In this document: one piece after another, positions 45,816-58,466 of the stretch | Layout: each line of letters starts with the position of its first letter | Numbering within the stretch: the first letter of the stretch is position 1 | From: Marthasterias glacialis | Lineage: Eukaryota; Echinodermata; Asteroidea; Forcipulatida; Asteriidae | Reading direction: 5' to 3' | DNA: 64,000 nucleotides | NCBI GenBank assembly: GCA_911728455.2 | Contig: OU452222.1 | Location: 9,570,108 to 9,634,107, forward strand | Position numbers and translations under genes: made by a program | Notes under the pieces: generated by a model | What the model was told of the DNA's origin: nothing | Seen by the model: only the letters and a program-made list of their open reading frames with translations | Databases searched by the model: none

Positions 45816-47528
45816 GCCACCTTTGGTAAACAACAATTAAATCACAAGCAGCAGGTTTCTTAAATCAAAGGTCATCTTATAATAAACACGTTGAAGGACT
45901 GTTCGGACTATTCTATATTTTAGAACTGAAGATCAGATTTTGAACGACCTTTTATTCATGTAAACACTTCAGCCACAGTATTTCATAAACTTCTGTCTGG
46001 CTTTCTCTTTTGCTCAGGAAATGAAAATCAAAGAATTTAAAGACTGGCAGTTACCAGAAAAATAAATTGTCGATGTTTAATCTAACAACATCCACAGTAT
46101 AAAGCTGGTATCTGCACCTAATTCCTGTAAAATATTTTGTAATGAAATTCTGTCATTTTCCAGTAAACTTTAAGTACATTTTCCCTGGATGGGCATCTAG
46201 AAAGCATTATGCCATACATTAACTGTACATGTACTTGTACAAAAGCATTGTAAAACATGTAATTGTTAGGCGATTTTCTTGAAAATGTGAGCATTGTACA
46301 AAAAGTATAGTTCTTAAAAACTCGACAGTTAACACTAGTACTCTGATGAAAACAAAAAGTGTAATATCTCTTCAGAAGAGAGCTTGAGCTTATTGTTTAA
46401 ACATGTCAAATGATTGTTCAGTTGCACTGCAATATTCCTGATCAGAAAACTGGAAAATTCCTCAGAGCTACGAGATTGAACAACTTCACTTTTATGAATA
46501 ATTTTATAACAGAAGTCAAGGATGAGATGCAGTCAAGTACACAGTTGTCAATCACTTGTGTGGTTAACGACACAACAATCCGCTCTCTAACAAGATTTCA
46601 ATCTCTCTCCATCCCAAATCTCCATCAAGGATTGTTATATTGAATGTCATGGACTGTTGTTAAAGAGACGGTAGACAATATTGTCTTGCCATCTTTGTCT
46701 AGTTCCCTGTGTGATTGACTACTGGCTCTAACTACTTAAAACGATGGGCCAGACTATTTTCCTCCCAGCCTCTGATTGCTAAAACAAAATTGTGTCTAGT
46801 CAAGAAAAAAACGAGACGGTTGTGCTTTAAAATGAAAGTTAGATCAAAATGATCAAATAAATAGTGTTTTGTATTATTTCAAAAGCTTAGTAGCTCACCA
46901 AGGCGAACCTGGTAAGATCTTACAAGACACAATCACCTTGTGAAATATTGCCAATTAAAGTTCATTCACCCTTGAAAAAATTGGCTTACACATATAGAGG
47001 AAAAGTAAACATTGAATTGGTTTATGGTGTTGTCTTCTTCAAAAAACAAGCCATTTTTGATGACTTTTTACAGGTTTAAATTACTGCAGGAGTGGAGTGA
47101 GTTTACATCCCCTCCGTAAAAAGTAGTAAATTCCAGATAAGGTGTTGATGTGTGTGTTATTGATAGTGATATGCAATTTACTTTATCAATACTATCTCTG
47201 TTTTAGTTAATAATGAGATTGTGGGCAAGAAGGCCCTTACAAACCTCGGTAATCTCATCTAAGCATCCGTGAAGGAAATAAGCGCAGATAATAACCTCCT
47301 CCCCAGAGGTATTATCTCAGAGATCATGACCCCTTTTTTAATGGGATCAAGGTTGATTTAAAGAGATGTCCAAAGAAAACCTTGCAGACATGTGGGCTCT
47401 GCACCAAGTAATCCGTTTATGGAAACCGTGCTTGAGTTATTTCCGGAGGAAAATAAGACAGGAGTTTGTTCAGGTACCTGTAGCTATCCAAGCAATGTTT
47501 GGGGTAGAAAGAGTTCAGGGGAAACCCG
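45816..47528. other. Non-coding spacer
   Basis: No recognisable exon or element. TACATGTA is present near 46224. Confidence 0.4.
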
Positions 47529-47622
47529 CCCCCCCCCAAAAAAAAAAAAAAAAAAAAACAAAGAAAAAAAAAAAAACAAACAAACAAACAAAAACAAAAC
47601 AAAACAAAACAAAACAAGAAAA
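47529..47622 (+). repeat. C-tract/A-tract composite simple repeat, copy 5 (longest)
   Basis: Nine C, about twenty A, then an A-rich stretch, CAAA units and a clean (AAAAC)n microsatellite. It is the largest example of the class. Overlapping lysine-rich and phenylalanine-rich frames are artefacts of it. Confidence 0.85.
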
Positions 47623-48722
47623 CTGAAAATAATATCCGAATTGCTTATTTTCATGCAAGGGAAGATACGTTTTGTGGCATGGTGAGATGGTTCATGTCCA
47701 GTGTATTACAAGTACATGCTGCACCACATGGTACAGGGTTGTTACTGTTCTGGGATACTTAGGGGCCTCTTGATCTATGTTTTTGGTTTTGGGTTTGTTT
47801 CTTTCAAACCCTTAAGTAAAATTTTACACCATGCTGGAATAACCAGTTTAAATAAAAATAGACAAATGAACAGCAGATGATGCTAAAGAAAGACCTGATA
47901 AAAAGATATTGTAAAAAAGATGTCATGTTGGGAATGTTACTTGGCTTTTTTGCACTGAACATTTCTAAATGTTCACTGAAGTACAATTCCATACTTATGA
48001 GATGATTACCCCAAACTTGCAACTCAGTGAATGGCATTTTTAAGGCCTTTTTTCAATGTCAGGAAGTTCTTACAATATTCCACGCCTCAGTTAATTTAAT
48101 CACACATATTATGCATGTGTACATATGTCCATACAATAGACACAAGAGTGTAGAAATGCCACATGCTGAAAATTGGAATTCTTTCACGCATAAAGGATTG
48201 TTGAAATCCTCTTAAAACTGCTCAGAGTTACGTCAGGAATGTACTACATAAAAGGTTGCCATTCCATACAAGGTGAAGTGCACTTTGACTAATTAAACCA
48301 CCCTAGAACCCATCAGAATGAAGAGAAAAGATGAATTAAACGGAAAATCATGGGAACCCGCAGGCATGTAGGATCTCATGGCACATCAATAGCCTCAAGT
48401 GTTATGATCATGCAAAGTGTCTTTAAAGGAACAGTTCAACATGGGGAATGTCAACCTCACAAAAATTGATCACAATGGAAGACTTGAGATTCAGCATGCA
48501 TCATCGTGTCAGTGCAAAAAAGTTGTATCTCGATTTTGCAACAACGTCGAATCTTGCACGCAAATACTCTGTGCAAGAATCTTATATCTTGGTGCCTTTT
48601 GATGTGTACATCCGGGTTATTTGTAAGCGAGATGCAACGTTTTGACACTTTCAAACTCGCGTACAATGTAATTGCTATTTTAGGAAATACAACTTTGTTG
48701 CACTAACACGACGACATATAAA
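47623..48722. other. Non-coding spacer
   Basis: No recognisable exon or element. A slightly CpG-rich part near 48500-48660 has short frames in several registers, none with family features. Confidence 0.4.
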
Positions 48723-48823
48723 GGGTAATTTTTCTGGTGCATACGTAGTTCAGAGAATGCGCATTTTTTCAATAATAATGGATCATTTTACCCAGTAAGT
48801 CTGCTGCCACCTAGCATTCCCAA
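48723..48823 (+). mobile_element. Palindromic MITE, TAATGGGAGACTTT family, truncated copy 2
   Basis: GGGTAATTTTTCTGG, GAGAATGCGCATTTTT, AATAATGGATCATTTTACCC and AGTAAGTCTGCTGCCACCT match the middle and right half of the element at 52977-53122. The left arm and the right terminal CTCCCAT are missing. Confidence 0.75.
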
Positions 48824-51800
48824 TTGTCTACCACTGAAATGAAATGAAGGCTGGTTATTTCTGTCATATTGGCTCATACGTATCAACACTTTTCCATTAT
48901 TTAACCCCAGCTATTACAGCGCAAAGAAGGGGTAGGCGGTCAATGTGGGGGTCCATCAATATTCTAAATTTCAATTATGTGTGTTTTTATCGGAAGAATA
49001 CAATTCAGAGAAATTATTTCATTTGTATGTTTGCAAGCTTAGGAATAAGAACTAAATGTTGAATATAAAGAAATAATTTATAAACTTTTTCAAAACGACA
49101 AAAAGTATGTAAACAGCTTAAAAATGTCATGGATCATCATCCCTTATCCCCCAAAGCCTTTCAAATTTGTTGGCTGCACAGCCAGCCCAACCATAGTCTG
49201 TACTTGGCATGGGTAAAACAATCATACCGAATTATTAACAAACCAGGTGCTGAATTACCATACACTGATGAGTTTGGATGAATTTCACAAGCTTCATAGC
49301 CAAATGGCCTGAGGGAGAATGGAAATGATAGTCTTATAGTGGTTAGAGGCTAGAAAAGGATGGACATTTCCTGAAGCAGATGTTGTGCTGTCCCTTTAAG
49401 TTGTGCAGTGTGTCCCTTTTCACAAGGTGAAGTGTTGTGCATGACTCTACGTCTCCAGTTTTGACACTCTATCACTATCTCAAGCATTCCTCACTTCTCA
49501 AATTAATCGCATTGTAAACAAATTTGCATTAAGGCACTGACAAGTAAATTATTCACTATGACCTTTGACATTATGGTACAGTCGACCTCGGCGGATAGAT
49601 GATTGTTGGGATGCATCCATTTGTTGTGTGTCTCCTTTCAAACTAATTTATCTGAACAGAAGCTTGGAGGGAAATAGTCAGGGACAGTTTTGTAGAATGA
49701 ATATTAACATTATCATCGCCATTACATGTTCTGGAAATTAGACGGATGCTGATCTAAAGAGAAGCAGCCAACCATGTCAAGTAAATCATCCAAGGTGCCT
49801 AGTATCGAGGGAAATTCTCTTACTCCATTGTATTTACTCCACAGTGTACAATTTTTCACCAATCTAATTTTCAACGTATTTTTCAGTCGTGCAATTTCTA
49901 CCACAAGTTTCCAGTAAACCATACTTACCATTTTGTACATATTTCTAAACTGGGTTGATTTGTAATCCAAGATTTTATCACTAGAAACACAGTGTACATA
50001 TTTCATCTTTAATTCCAGTTTTATAAAGTTCTGTTTATTTTTCTTCAGTTCTATATCGGATTGTAATACATCTATATTCCACAAATTAATCAAATCTATA
50101 GAGCAATTCCATAGTTACTCACGTTACATTGAATGCTTGAATTAATTTAATATCTGCTTTTCTCAAAGATCAAGTTTTCATATGCGGATATTTCCTTCTA
50201 TTGAAAACAATTCTCAACAAGTCAAGTCAGGAAAATCTGATTTCTGTGGTCAATGGAATGAAAGTAACCGTGAAATTGCCCTTTCGTTAGATTTGCATGA
50301 TACTGTGTCTGTGAATGCACTTAAAAAGGATTAAGTTGCCCTTCATTGTTTTAGTCACCCTTCAATGTTTCATACATACATAGGTGACTTAAGAAAAGTC
50401 TTAATATTTTTTGGGGAAAAAAGACTCAAGTCTTTTTGGTATTAAGCATTGTGCTTGGCCCTCCAGCTCAAAGCAAAGGCTTTGGTACCAATGAATTGAA
50501 AGAAAATTCTTGAGAACAAAAATTTGACAACATATAACAGTTGTGGCTCTGATGCTGTTACTTGTACATTACGTATGTATGGTGTAGGCTTAATGTACGA
50601 TGCATAACTTGTGAATCGGTCTCAGTCCCTCCCGGTTTTTGTTTTTGTAAATTATGCGTGTAAATAGAAAGAGAGGCTGCCCCATGAAGAATCTGTGGTT
50701 AAAGAGAAGAGCTATCTTGTGATTATTTTGACACTGAGCGTGATTGGCATTGACAAAATGCTGTCTCTCTGATGACAGTGCACCTTTGATGATAGACAGT
50801 ATTATGTTTGCAAAGAGTATTGATCCTTAACACAGTGTTGTGTAAACATTTGGGAAACTAACTTACATAATGGTCATGTATGGTAAATTGCTAAGTAAAC
50901 AGTTAACTGGTTTTAATACCCCTAAATTCCTCAAAATCCATTCCCGGTCAAGCCTGAACTTGATGGATTTGGTACTTTTAAATGGAGAAGTTTAGGCTTT
51001 TGAGGGTAGAAGGGGGTGTTCCTAATGCATAATGGTTAAGACTAATTTGTGGGTTAGATAAATTTAGTGTTAAGATTTGACTGAAGTACAATGATTCAGA
51101 TCATACTCACACCCAAAACATTCCCATGTGCTTGACTTTCAGATGTATACCACTGACATAAGACTTCAAGTGCATTGTACAGCACATTATGTACATCTGT
51201 TCTTACATACTCAACATATACATGTTCGTGTATGTACAAAACACTGTATTGCCATTGACTTCACCTGTCTCTTAAAAAAATTACACCCAATTTGGCGCAG
51301 ATGTTTCCGTTGTAGCTCAGTTTGTTTTGGGAAAACACTGTGTGTTGTGGTCATGGATTGGATGGTCTGTTTATACAGTTCTTTCCATACGGAAGCCATC
51401 GTGGACAGTCTGTTTGATATCTGGGAAAATGAAATCTAGTTTATGCTGGAACATCTGTGTCTCACGTACAACTGTGAATCTCAAATGATAATTTCATTTG
51501 TGTGCAGCCAATTATGTGAGAAATATACTTAGTATTATCTTGAACCAAGGCTAATATGTATGTGCAGGTTGTCCTTGTCAATGTTTCATGGGAAAACATA
51601 TTTTAAAAACATTTCTCATTTTGCAAACTTAATTAAATCTTTATCAGAAAAAAAAATGCTATGTTTAGACAGATTTTCAGAAATGATCAATGTCTCTTAG
51701 TCCTTAAGTTTCTCATGCATTACTGGATGTGGTACTGGATGAAGGAAACTAATTGATTTCGGTTACACTTGAAGTTGGAAGAAGACAAAAATGGAAGACA

Positions 51801-51967
51801 TTGGCCACATGGTTTTGATGCAGGTTGAGTCAAATGAATGATTACCAATTGCTATAAAACAAGATTTTCCTGAAAATATTTCAGACTTTTAGGACAGACA
51901 GCTTCACCACGGTTCATATAGTTATTTCTTTCCTCTTGGTACAAATCCATTTCAACCTAACTAAGGC
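48824..51967. other. Non-coding spacer
   Basis: A 123-codon minus frame at 49722-50093 is Lys/Asn/Leu-rich and without known motifs, within chance length. No repeat family recognised. Confidence 0.4.
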
Positions 51968-52270
51968 TGGGTCCGAATAGTGGCTATCGCTGTGGCTGTG
52001 GCTTGATCGTCATGTGCACAAGCATTGAAGCTTAGTAACAGCCGCAGCCGTAGCTGCAGCCGCCAACAAAGATGGCCACAGCTTTAAAACTATTTATTGG
52101 ATTCACCAATGCTGTCTTTGAAACCACGGCTCTGACTTAGGCTCTGGCTAAGGCTCTGGCTAAGGCTCTGTCTGCCTTTTAAAGCCTGTACAAAAACACA
52201 CATTTTCAAAATAACTGCTTGAGCCTAAGCCAGATCCCAGCCTGAAGCCATGCCTTCTAAAAGGGCCCAA
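51968..52270. mobile_element. Foldback element built of GGCTNN hexanucleotides
   Basis: The left part is TGGCTATCGCTGTGGCTGTG. Further on the complementary sense CAGCCGCAGCCGTAGCTGCA appears, then a 12 bp tandem GGCTCTGGCTAA repeated about three times (52135-52170), then the complementary GCCTAAGCCAGATCCCAGCC. The ends TGGGTCC (51968) and GGGCCCA (52263-52269) are inverted. The alternating strands mean most of the 300 bp can fold back. Confidence 0.65.
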
Positions 52271-52976
52271 AAGAGGGTTTTTTTTCATGAAGATGACTGT
52301 TTCTCTTTAAGTGAAAATGTTCAGCAAGTTGACAAAATGTTGGCAAGTGGATGCAATGTTAGTAGTATGCTCCCATTGTCTGGCTGTCTGAAACCATTAG
52401 TCTTGACTGTACGGTGATGTTAATGCGTAACTAGCCTGTGTATATTTGTGTACAAAACAAAGCAGTTTACAATGTACTCCTAACATTAATTATTTATAAC
52501 TCTATTGTGAACAGAATTGTTTGCTAGCTAAATGTGCTAACCAACCCAAACATTGTACAGTATACATGTATCATCACCACTGCATTGTGCCTCCTTAGAT
52601 TTTTTGCTTACATACGTATAATGTACAAACTAAATTATGAAATGCTTGTACATTGAAACACAGCATTGTGTACAAAATAACAGTGTATATGGTATAACTT
52701 TATGAAGAAGAGTTGTGTTGTTTAAGAAGTTCACAGATAAGGGTTGTTCAAGTCCATGAAACTGCTTAGCAGATGATACTAAATGAATAGAGTTACTTAG
52801 CAACAGTTTGGTCATGTTTTATGTTAACATATCACATGACACTGATAGAGGAAACCAACACTTTTTCTAAGCAAAATACTTTTAGATCAGCAACTTTTTC
52901 GACCATGTCATCTCTATGGGAGGGTAACTGTCAAAGAGATGGCCCAGAACCTATTCCCTGTTGACTTCTGAAGTGA
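52271..52976. other. Non-coding spacer
   Basis: AT-rich, no recognisable element. TACATGTA near 52562. Confidence 0.4.
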
Positions 52977-53122
52977 ATGGGAGACTTTGGAAGGATAGGT
53001 GGCAGCAGACTTACCGGGTTAATTGTCATTGTTTACGTAGTTACGAGCATGCGCACATTTCTGAGAATAATGGATTTACCTGGTAAGTCTGCTGCCACCT
53101 GGCACCCTCAAAAGCCTCCCAT
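52977..53122. mobile_element. Palindromic MITE, TAATGGGAGACTTT family, copy 3 (best preserved)
   Basis: Left arm: AATGGGAGACTTTGGAAGG, then GGTGGCAGCAGACTTACCGG. Right arm, inverted: ACCTGGTAAGTCTGCTGCCA, then AAAAGCCTCCCAT. The loop holds GAGCATGCGCACATTTCTGA. Total about 146 bp. The target-site duplication is not clear by eye. Confidence 0.85.
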
Positions 53123-56100
53123 AGGATAGATCTAAAGAATCAACTTTCCAGTTAGAGTGAAGTGATTTTGGTTGTTATAGCCAGAGTTCGCACAAGGACC
53201 ATTTGTCGACTAGAGGCCAATATTGCCTGGTACCCAACACATGTTTTTGAGTAAGAGTACCAATTAATATTGGCCGCTATTCGATGAATGGTTGTTGTGC
53301 GAATGTGGCCATTGCTGTAACTGTAAGAATTTAACACCATAACATTTAATCCCAGGCCTGATTTCAATGAATTGTTTTAAGACTAACTACTGCTTTACAA
53401 CTTCACAACTTCTCAAAGAAAACCTTTGTGAGGAACTTAACTTCAACACAACCACATGCCATTTTGTCTGGTAGTCCAATTCTGCTGATCTAACACAGGT
53501 TAGTAGGCAAAAAAGTCTCTTTGAAATGAATGATGTGTGTTTTGCGTTAGTAATTTGAACATTAACGTTTTGATTGGCCTTTTACTGATGTGATTTTACA
53601 TACAGTACTTTGTAACTACAAGTACATGTAAGCCTAAATCAATGAAGGCTAAACTGAAAATAGGCCCCTGTGTAATTTTAAACCATAAAAGGATGTGGAC
53701 ATTTTTGGTGAAGGCTTTGCACATGCATGTATACTTTATCGAATCTAGTGATATTAGGGGTACATAAAGATAGTTCTCACTTGAGTGTTAAGTTGGCCAT
53801 CTTTACGGGCAATGGTATGTAATTTTTTGAACGCACTTCTCTGCATTTTGTTTATATACCGTGTGCATGCAAATTGCTTGTATGATTGGTCAGGGAACCA
53901 ATTGGTTGGGTAGAAAAATTAAAACGCTTAACACAGCTCAAAGCCAAAACCCAAGTTGCCTTTAAAGATGGCGTCTAGCGGGAACTATCTGAGGAACCCT
54001 TGCTTACCCAGCTCCTTTGTTTGCCATTTTTTAGGCCTAAGTGCATGAAATGTATTGCTCCCAATAGTGGTTCCGACCTCTTGAAATGAGAAGATACGTT
54101 TACTAACTTTAAACTTGGAAATGGCACCAGTGGTTGGTGATTATCAATGTCATTTTTAGGAGCTCAAATACATTCCTTAGAGATTTGGGCCTACTGTGTT
54201 GTTATTGTTGTCATCATTATCTTGATAAAGTTTGTACAATGATATCGGCTTAAAATTTCAATGGAAGGTTTATGTTTGAAACCTCTTGATTTTTCAAAAA
54301 TTGTATTCAAACAGTTCAGTAATAGTTACCCAAAGGTGTACACGTCCTTGAAGCATGTTATTGAGAGTAATATAGAAATATGATACCACTGTCTGTTGAA
54401 GTTCGATTAAGCATCCATTTTAGATCACCCATAGATTTATTGTATGCTGTTAACTCACCCAGTGCTTTCAAATCTTTGCCAAATCTTTTTTATGTGGGGA
54501 TGGGGAGGGTAAGGGACAGGGTTGGGACTAAGGGGATTGTGAGTTATGGGACGGGGGTAGTGCTGTAAGTAAACTATGTAAATTATAATTAACAAATGGC
54601 GATCGAGCAAACTCTCACATGTGGCATTCTTATGAATCTTGATTTCCTGTGAACAATTTGTACTAGTGCCATGATTTATTTGAGCATGGGTTGAGCTTGT
54701 AGAACAAGAAGGCAGGTTTTGAGTAGAACACACGGCCCTCACTCTTTTTCCCCCATCAAAATCATATTAAGTCATGCCCATTGGCAGTGGGAAAATAGTT
54801 TATGCAGAATTTTCCTCACCACTCTTAGTGGCTAAGCATGGAGTTTATAGCCCTCCTTTTTCACAGAATCCATCGGTTTGATATCAAGGAGGTGCACTGA
54901 CCTGGGAATTAATATTCCTGAGCAGTACTCTTCAAGAATGCTCAACGTAACATACCTGACAAGATGCAATAACACTTTGATGCCTCATTTGTAAGAAGGG
55001 CCTCCTGTATTTGACTCAAGTGCGGGGAGAAAAATTAACCTTCCCAGAAGCCCTGATTCAGTTAGCATCTTGAAAACAGCAGCCAGGAATGGTGCACTGC
55101 CCCTGCATTAATGTCATCGACAGGGGGCATAGCAAAGAGATTTTCTTGCTCGCAGGTTTTCTCTTTCGAGGCGGGGAGGGGAACTGATTGGTAGCAGTAA
55201 AAGAGGAACAACAAAAAACATCTTAGATTTGTGTTTAAAGAAGAACAAGTTTTGGGTCCAAACTAATGTTGACTGAGCAAAATACAAAGTTGAAAGCCCT
55301 TGAAACTTCTGATTATGTTCAGCCTCCCCTAGGTCCTTGTGGGTGTGTTTGTCAGCGATAGTGCTGCCTATCCAACTAATTGCTGTGCTGAAGGTTTTTC
55401 GCTTCACATGTTTAATTAGATTGTTAACAAGCACAGGGGCCATCAGGTTTTACGTATCAAATTAAACAATGTAGGATATACATTGGCCATTATGTGTTCA
55501 CACATGAAATGTCTGCCTTGTTTGAACTTTGACACACCTTGACCTTTGACTTTTTGGTGTGTGATGTCATGTGTCAACTATTGCCACTTGTTTCTGATAT
55601 CTGGATCGAAGGCCTCAGGTGCCAACTCCAGGCATCCGTCTCAATTTCCTCTCAATCGGTAACTTTTTGTGAAATTTCAGATTCAAATTGCCGTTCATTA
55701 GACAGCAGAGAAAATGGATTTGTTTTTAGAACTGTCACTTGAAAAGAGTTAAATTTTACGCTTGCGGAATCTTGTTACAGCAATTGGTAAGATGAGACGG
55801 TAAAAAGATACCCCACCCAAGATGTTTGTCATCTTCTCTGCAACCTCGGACTGAGGTTCTATCGGCAAGACGGGGCCCCTGGTAACTCACTCGTGTTGCC
55901 CCAGCAGCACTCGTATTTCAAGCACCCTTACAGCATATCAGTGGCATGTGTCAAATAGTGGTTTGATTTGGGCCCATGCATTCTTTGCCAATCAGCCCTG
56001 GCTTCTCTGAAAGCAACCAAGGAATTTTGATGTTCTGGGGAAGTAGTATTTTGAAATTGGTTTGATTTGTTGGGGGGATGCTAGTTTGTGGTGCCATAAT

Positions 56101-56315
56101 TATTTTATTGAGAAATTGAAACTAGATTGCCAAATTTTTAGTGTAATATTAATTGTATCGCTTGAAGTAACACCTCTGGTATGCAGTGGAAAGGGAAGCG
56201 CTGTGGATATAAATTTAATTAAGTTTATTAACAATGTGTAAATTATGTGTATTACAGTAAAAAGTAAGATATTCAAGGATTGTAGTTGTATGATAACTTA
56301 TTTATGATCTTATTT
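53123..56315. other. Non-coding spacer
   Basis: No recognisable exon or element. The 95- to 109-codon frames at 54455-54742 and 55114-55443 (minus) have no domain signature. Confidence 0.4.
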
Positions 56316-56429
56316 AATGGGGACTTTCAGACACTAGGTGGCAGCAGATATGCCGAAATCTTATGTGGTTTGAGCTTGCGCTTAATTCTGATATTTCTGC
56401 TGCCGCCTAGCAACACATCGTCTCCCATT
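56316..56429. mobile_element. Palindromic MITE, TAATGGGAGACTTT family, copy 4
   Basis: AATGGGGACTTTCAGACAC, AGGTGGCAGCAGATATGCCG on the left and TCTGCTGCCGCCTAGCAAC, CGTCTCCCATT on the right are inverted arms. The loop has GAGCTTGCGCTTAATTCTGA, related to the GCATGCGCACA loops of the other copies. About 114 bp. Confidence 0.8.
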
Positions 56430-58458
56430 GTACCATCAAGATGCCTACATTGATTCATGTGTGTGGAGAGGATCCTTAATATTTTTAATATCATAATTCA
56501 TAGCTTAAGTAATATCTTTCTATAAGAAATATCCAATGAGTCTATAGTCTTAATGTTGTCAAATCTCAACCTTGTGTGCTACTGTGTAATAATTGCTATA
56601 TTATGTAATCATCTTAAAATCCACTTCCAGAATAGTACAGACCAATACAGTAATGGCTCTGTTGATTATGCCATTCTGTACACTTTCTGGAAGTAATTAA
56701 TTTCTTTTATTTTCTATTTATTGCATTATACTGATCCAACTTCGGATGCTGATTTTGATTCATATGTATTGAGAAGCATACAGGGTTTTTTATCACTTGA
56801 GCTACTAGCAGTGTTTAAGATGCATGAGGTTGTGTTTCAGGGTGTCTGTAAATGCCAACTGAATGTCATGCACAATTTAGCAGTATAACTGAATTGTAAT
56901 GTTCAATTGAGTGTCATACTTGTAATCCTTTTAAGCCCACTGTGTCTGTGATGGTCCCTGAAGTTCATAAAGTGACAAACTGCTGTTGTTGTGGTAACGT
57001 TGCTTTAATGTGTATGTTGTGGTCCACACTTTGTCAGGTTTTTGTGTGATTGTCTGGTAATAAAAAGGTCCAAGGTCCTTACTGCAAAGCTCTGCTTCCA
57101 ATACTACACCCAAGGCCTACAGTTGGTTTTCTGCAGAGGCTGCAGAATGTTTTCATTTTCATCGATACTCTACCTTTGAGATTGTGTAAAACTTTGCGAA
57201 CCACCGTGTTAAAATAAACACTTTCTTTTACAGTTTTAAAAAGCCCTAATATATCCCCCTGCAGTATAAATTAAACATATTTAGTATCCAATTGCCTACT
57301 CACAATGTATCTATGATTGACAGATTTTGCCGAACAGCCTCGGGCCCTTGTCAAAAAACATACCGTCTGCTGGATTTAGGCAGACAGAATGGCCCAAGAT
57401 CCCCATCAGGAATGACCCATGTTGTCAAAATATGACTGCTAGGAGTGTGGAGCAAATTCCCCTGGAATGAATTGCCTAACCTGCTTGAGTCAACAAATGG
57501 GTACTTGGTAGCAGCTGTGATCTGTTCAAGCATGACTGCTTTCGCCTTGATCACAGACTGTGTCAACGACATTGACCATGGATGGATGTGTCACTACATG
57601 GTAATAACAGTCTCTGTTTTCCCACAGTGGGGCAGTCAGCACCATGGGCAATGCTGGAGCGCTGACTTGCAGGTCCTTGCTCTTCCCATAACTATTCTGC
57701 ATACTCTTACGAATTTTGAGGCAGTTTACATTGTGTATCCAGTCATGTAATGTACATGTACATTACATATACAGAGCAAACTGTGGAGTCTTGGCATTTG
57801 GGTCCTTGCGCAATACTGGATTGCAGACTTAGGGTTATTGCTCTCTGTGCATACTTTGTTCATAATTTGTGGAAGGTTTGCAGTCTGCAGGTCTAAGACA
57901 GAGTAATTGTGGAGTCATTTGACATCCTTGGAGTGTCCCTATCTGGGATACAATCCGTACTTTTCTCTGTCATTTCTCACAGCTTGTTAGATGTGCACTG
58001 TGTAGACAGAAATAAGCAATATTGGACATCTTGGTCCCTGATTAATATTTGACACTGCAGTCTACAGGTTGTTGTGTTCTCAATTCATGTCCAGTATGAG
58101 CTAGATTCTCAACAGAATGTGGAGTCTTCAGAGCTATCATACTGGTTCTTGAATGATGTGTGATGGGTTGAGGTGGGCTGACTTGTCCTCCATCTGTAGT
58201 CAGTATAGTTACTACAGAACACAGAGTTTTCCCAATTGGCAAGTTGTGGTATTCTGCAGCTTTTAGTACAACTGAAATGCACTATATCCAATAAGGCAAT
58301 GGTACAGCCACAGAACAGTTTGTTTGTACGTGAGAAATATTCAACATTTCGGTTTTTTGATAAATTTAAAATTATCCAGTATCTATAACCAGTGGTTAAC
58401 TGCAGCTTAAGGTTAATTTACATAAAATTCAATAATGCAGGTCAGTGCAAGGGGTCAG
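56430..58458. other. Non-coding spacer
   Basis: A 101-codon frame at 57445-57750 (+) has no known domain. A perfect 24 bp palindrome centred on GTACATGTAC sits at 57745-57768. Nothing else is defined. Confidence 0.4.
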
Positions 58459-58466
58459 TTGGTACC
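58459..58466 (+). repeat. Left target-site duplication TTGGTACC
   Basis: The 8 bp TTGGTACC at 58459-58466 recurs directly at 59166-59173, immediately outside the inverted termini of the enclosed element. Confidence 0.7.

Noticed and set aside
47529-47622. Lysine-rich or phenylalanine-rich coding sequence
   Set aside because: Pure product of the A-tract and (AAAAC)n repeat.
49722-50093. 123-codon minus-strand open frame
   Set aside because: AT-driven Lys/Asn/Leu composition, no recognisable motif, chance length.
57445-57750. 101-codon plus-strand open frame
   Set aside because: No recognisable domain and no splice-site framing; hydrophobic segment likely a composition effect.
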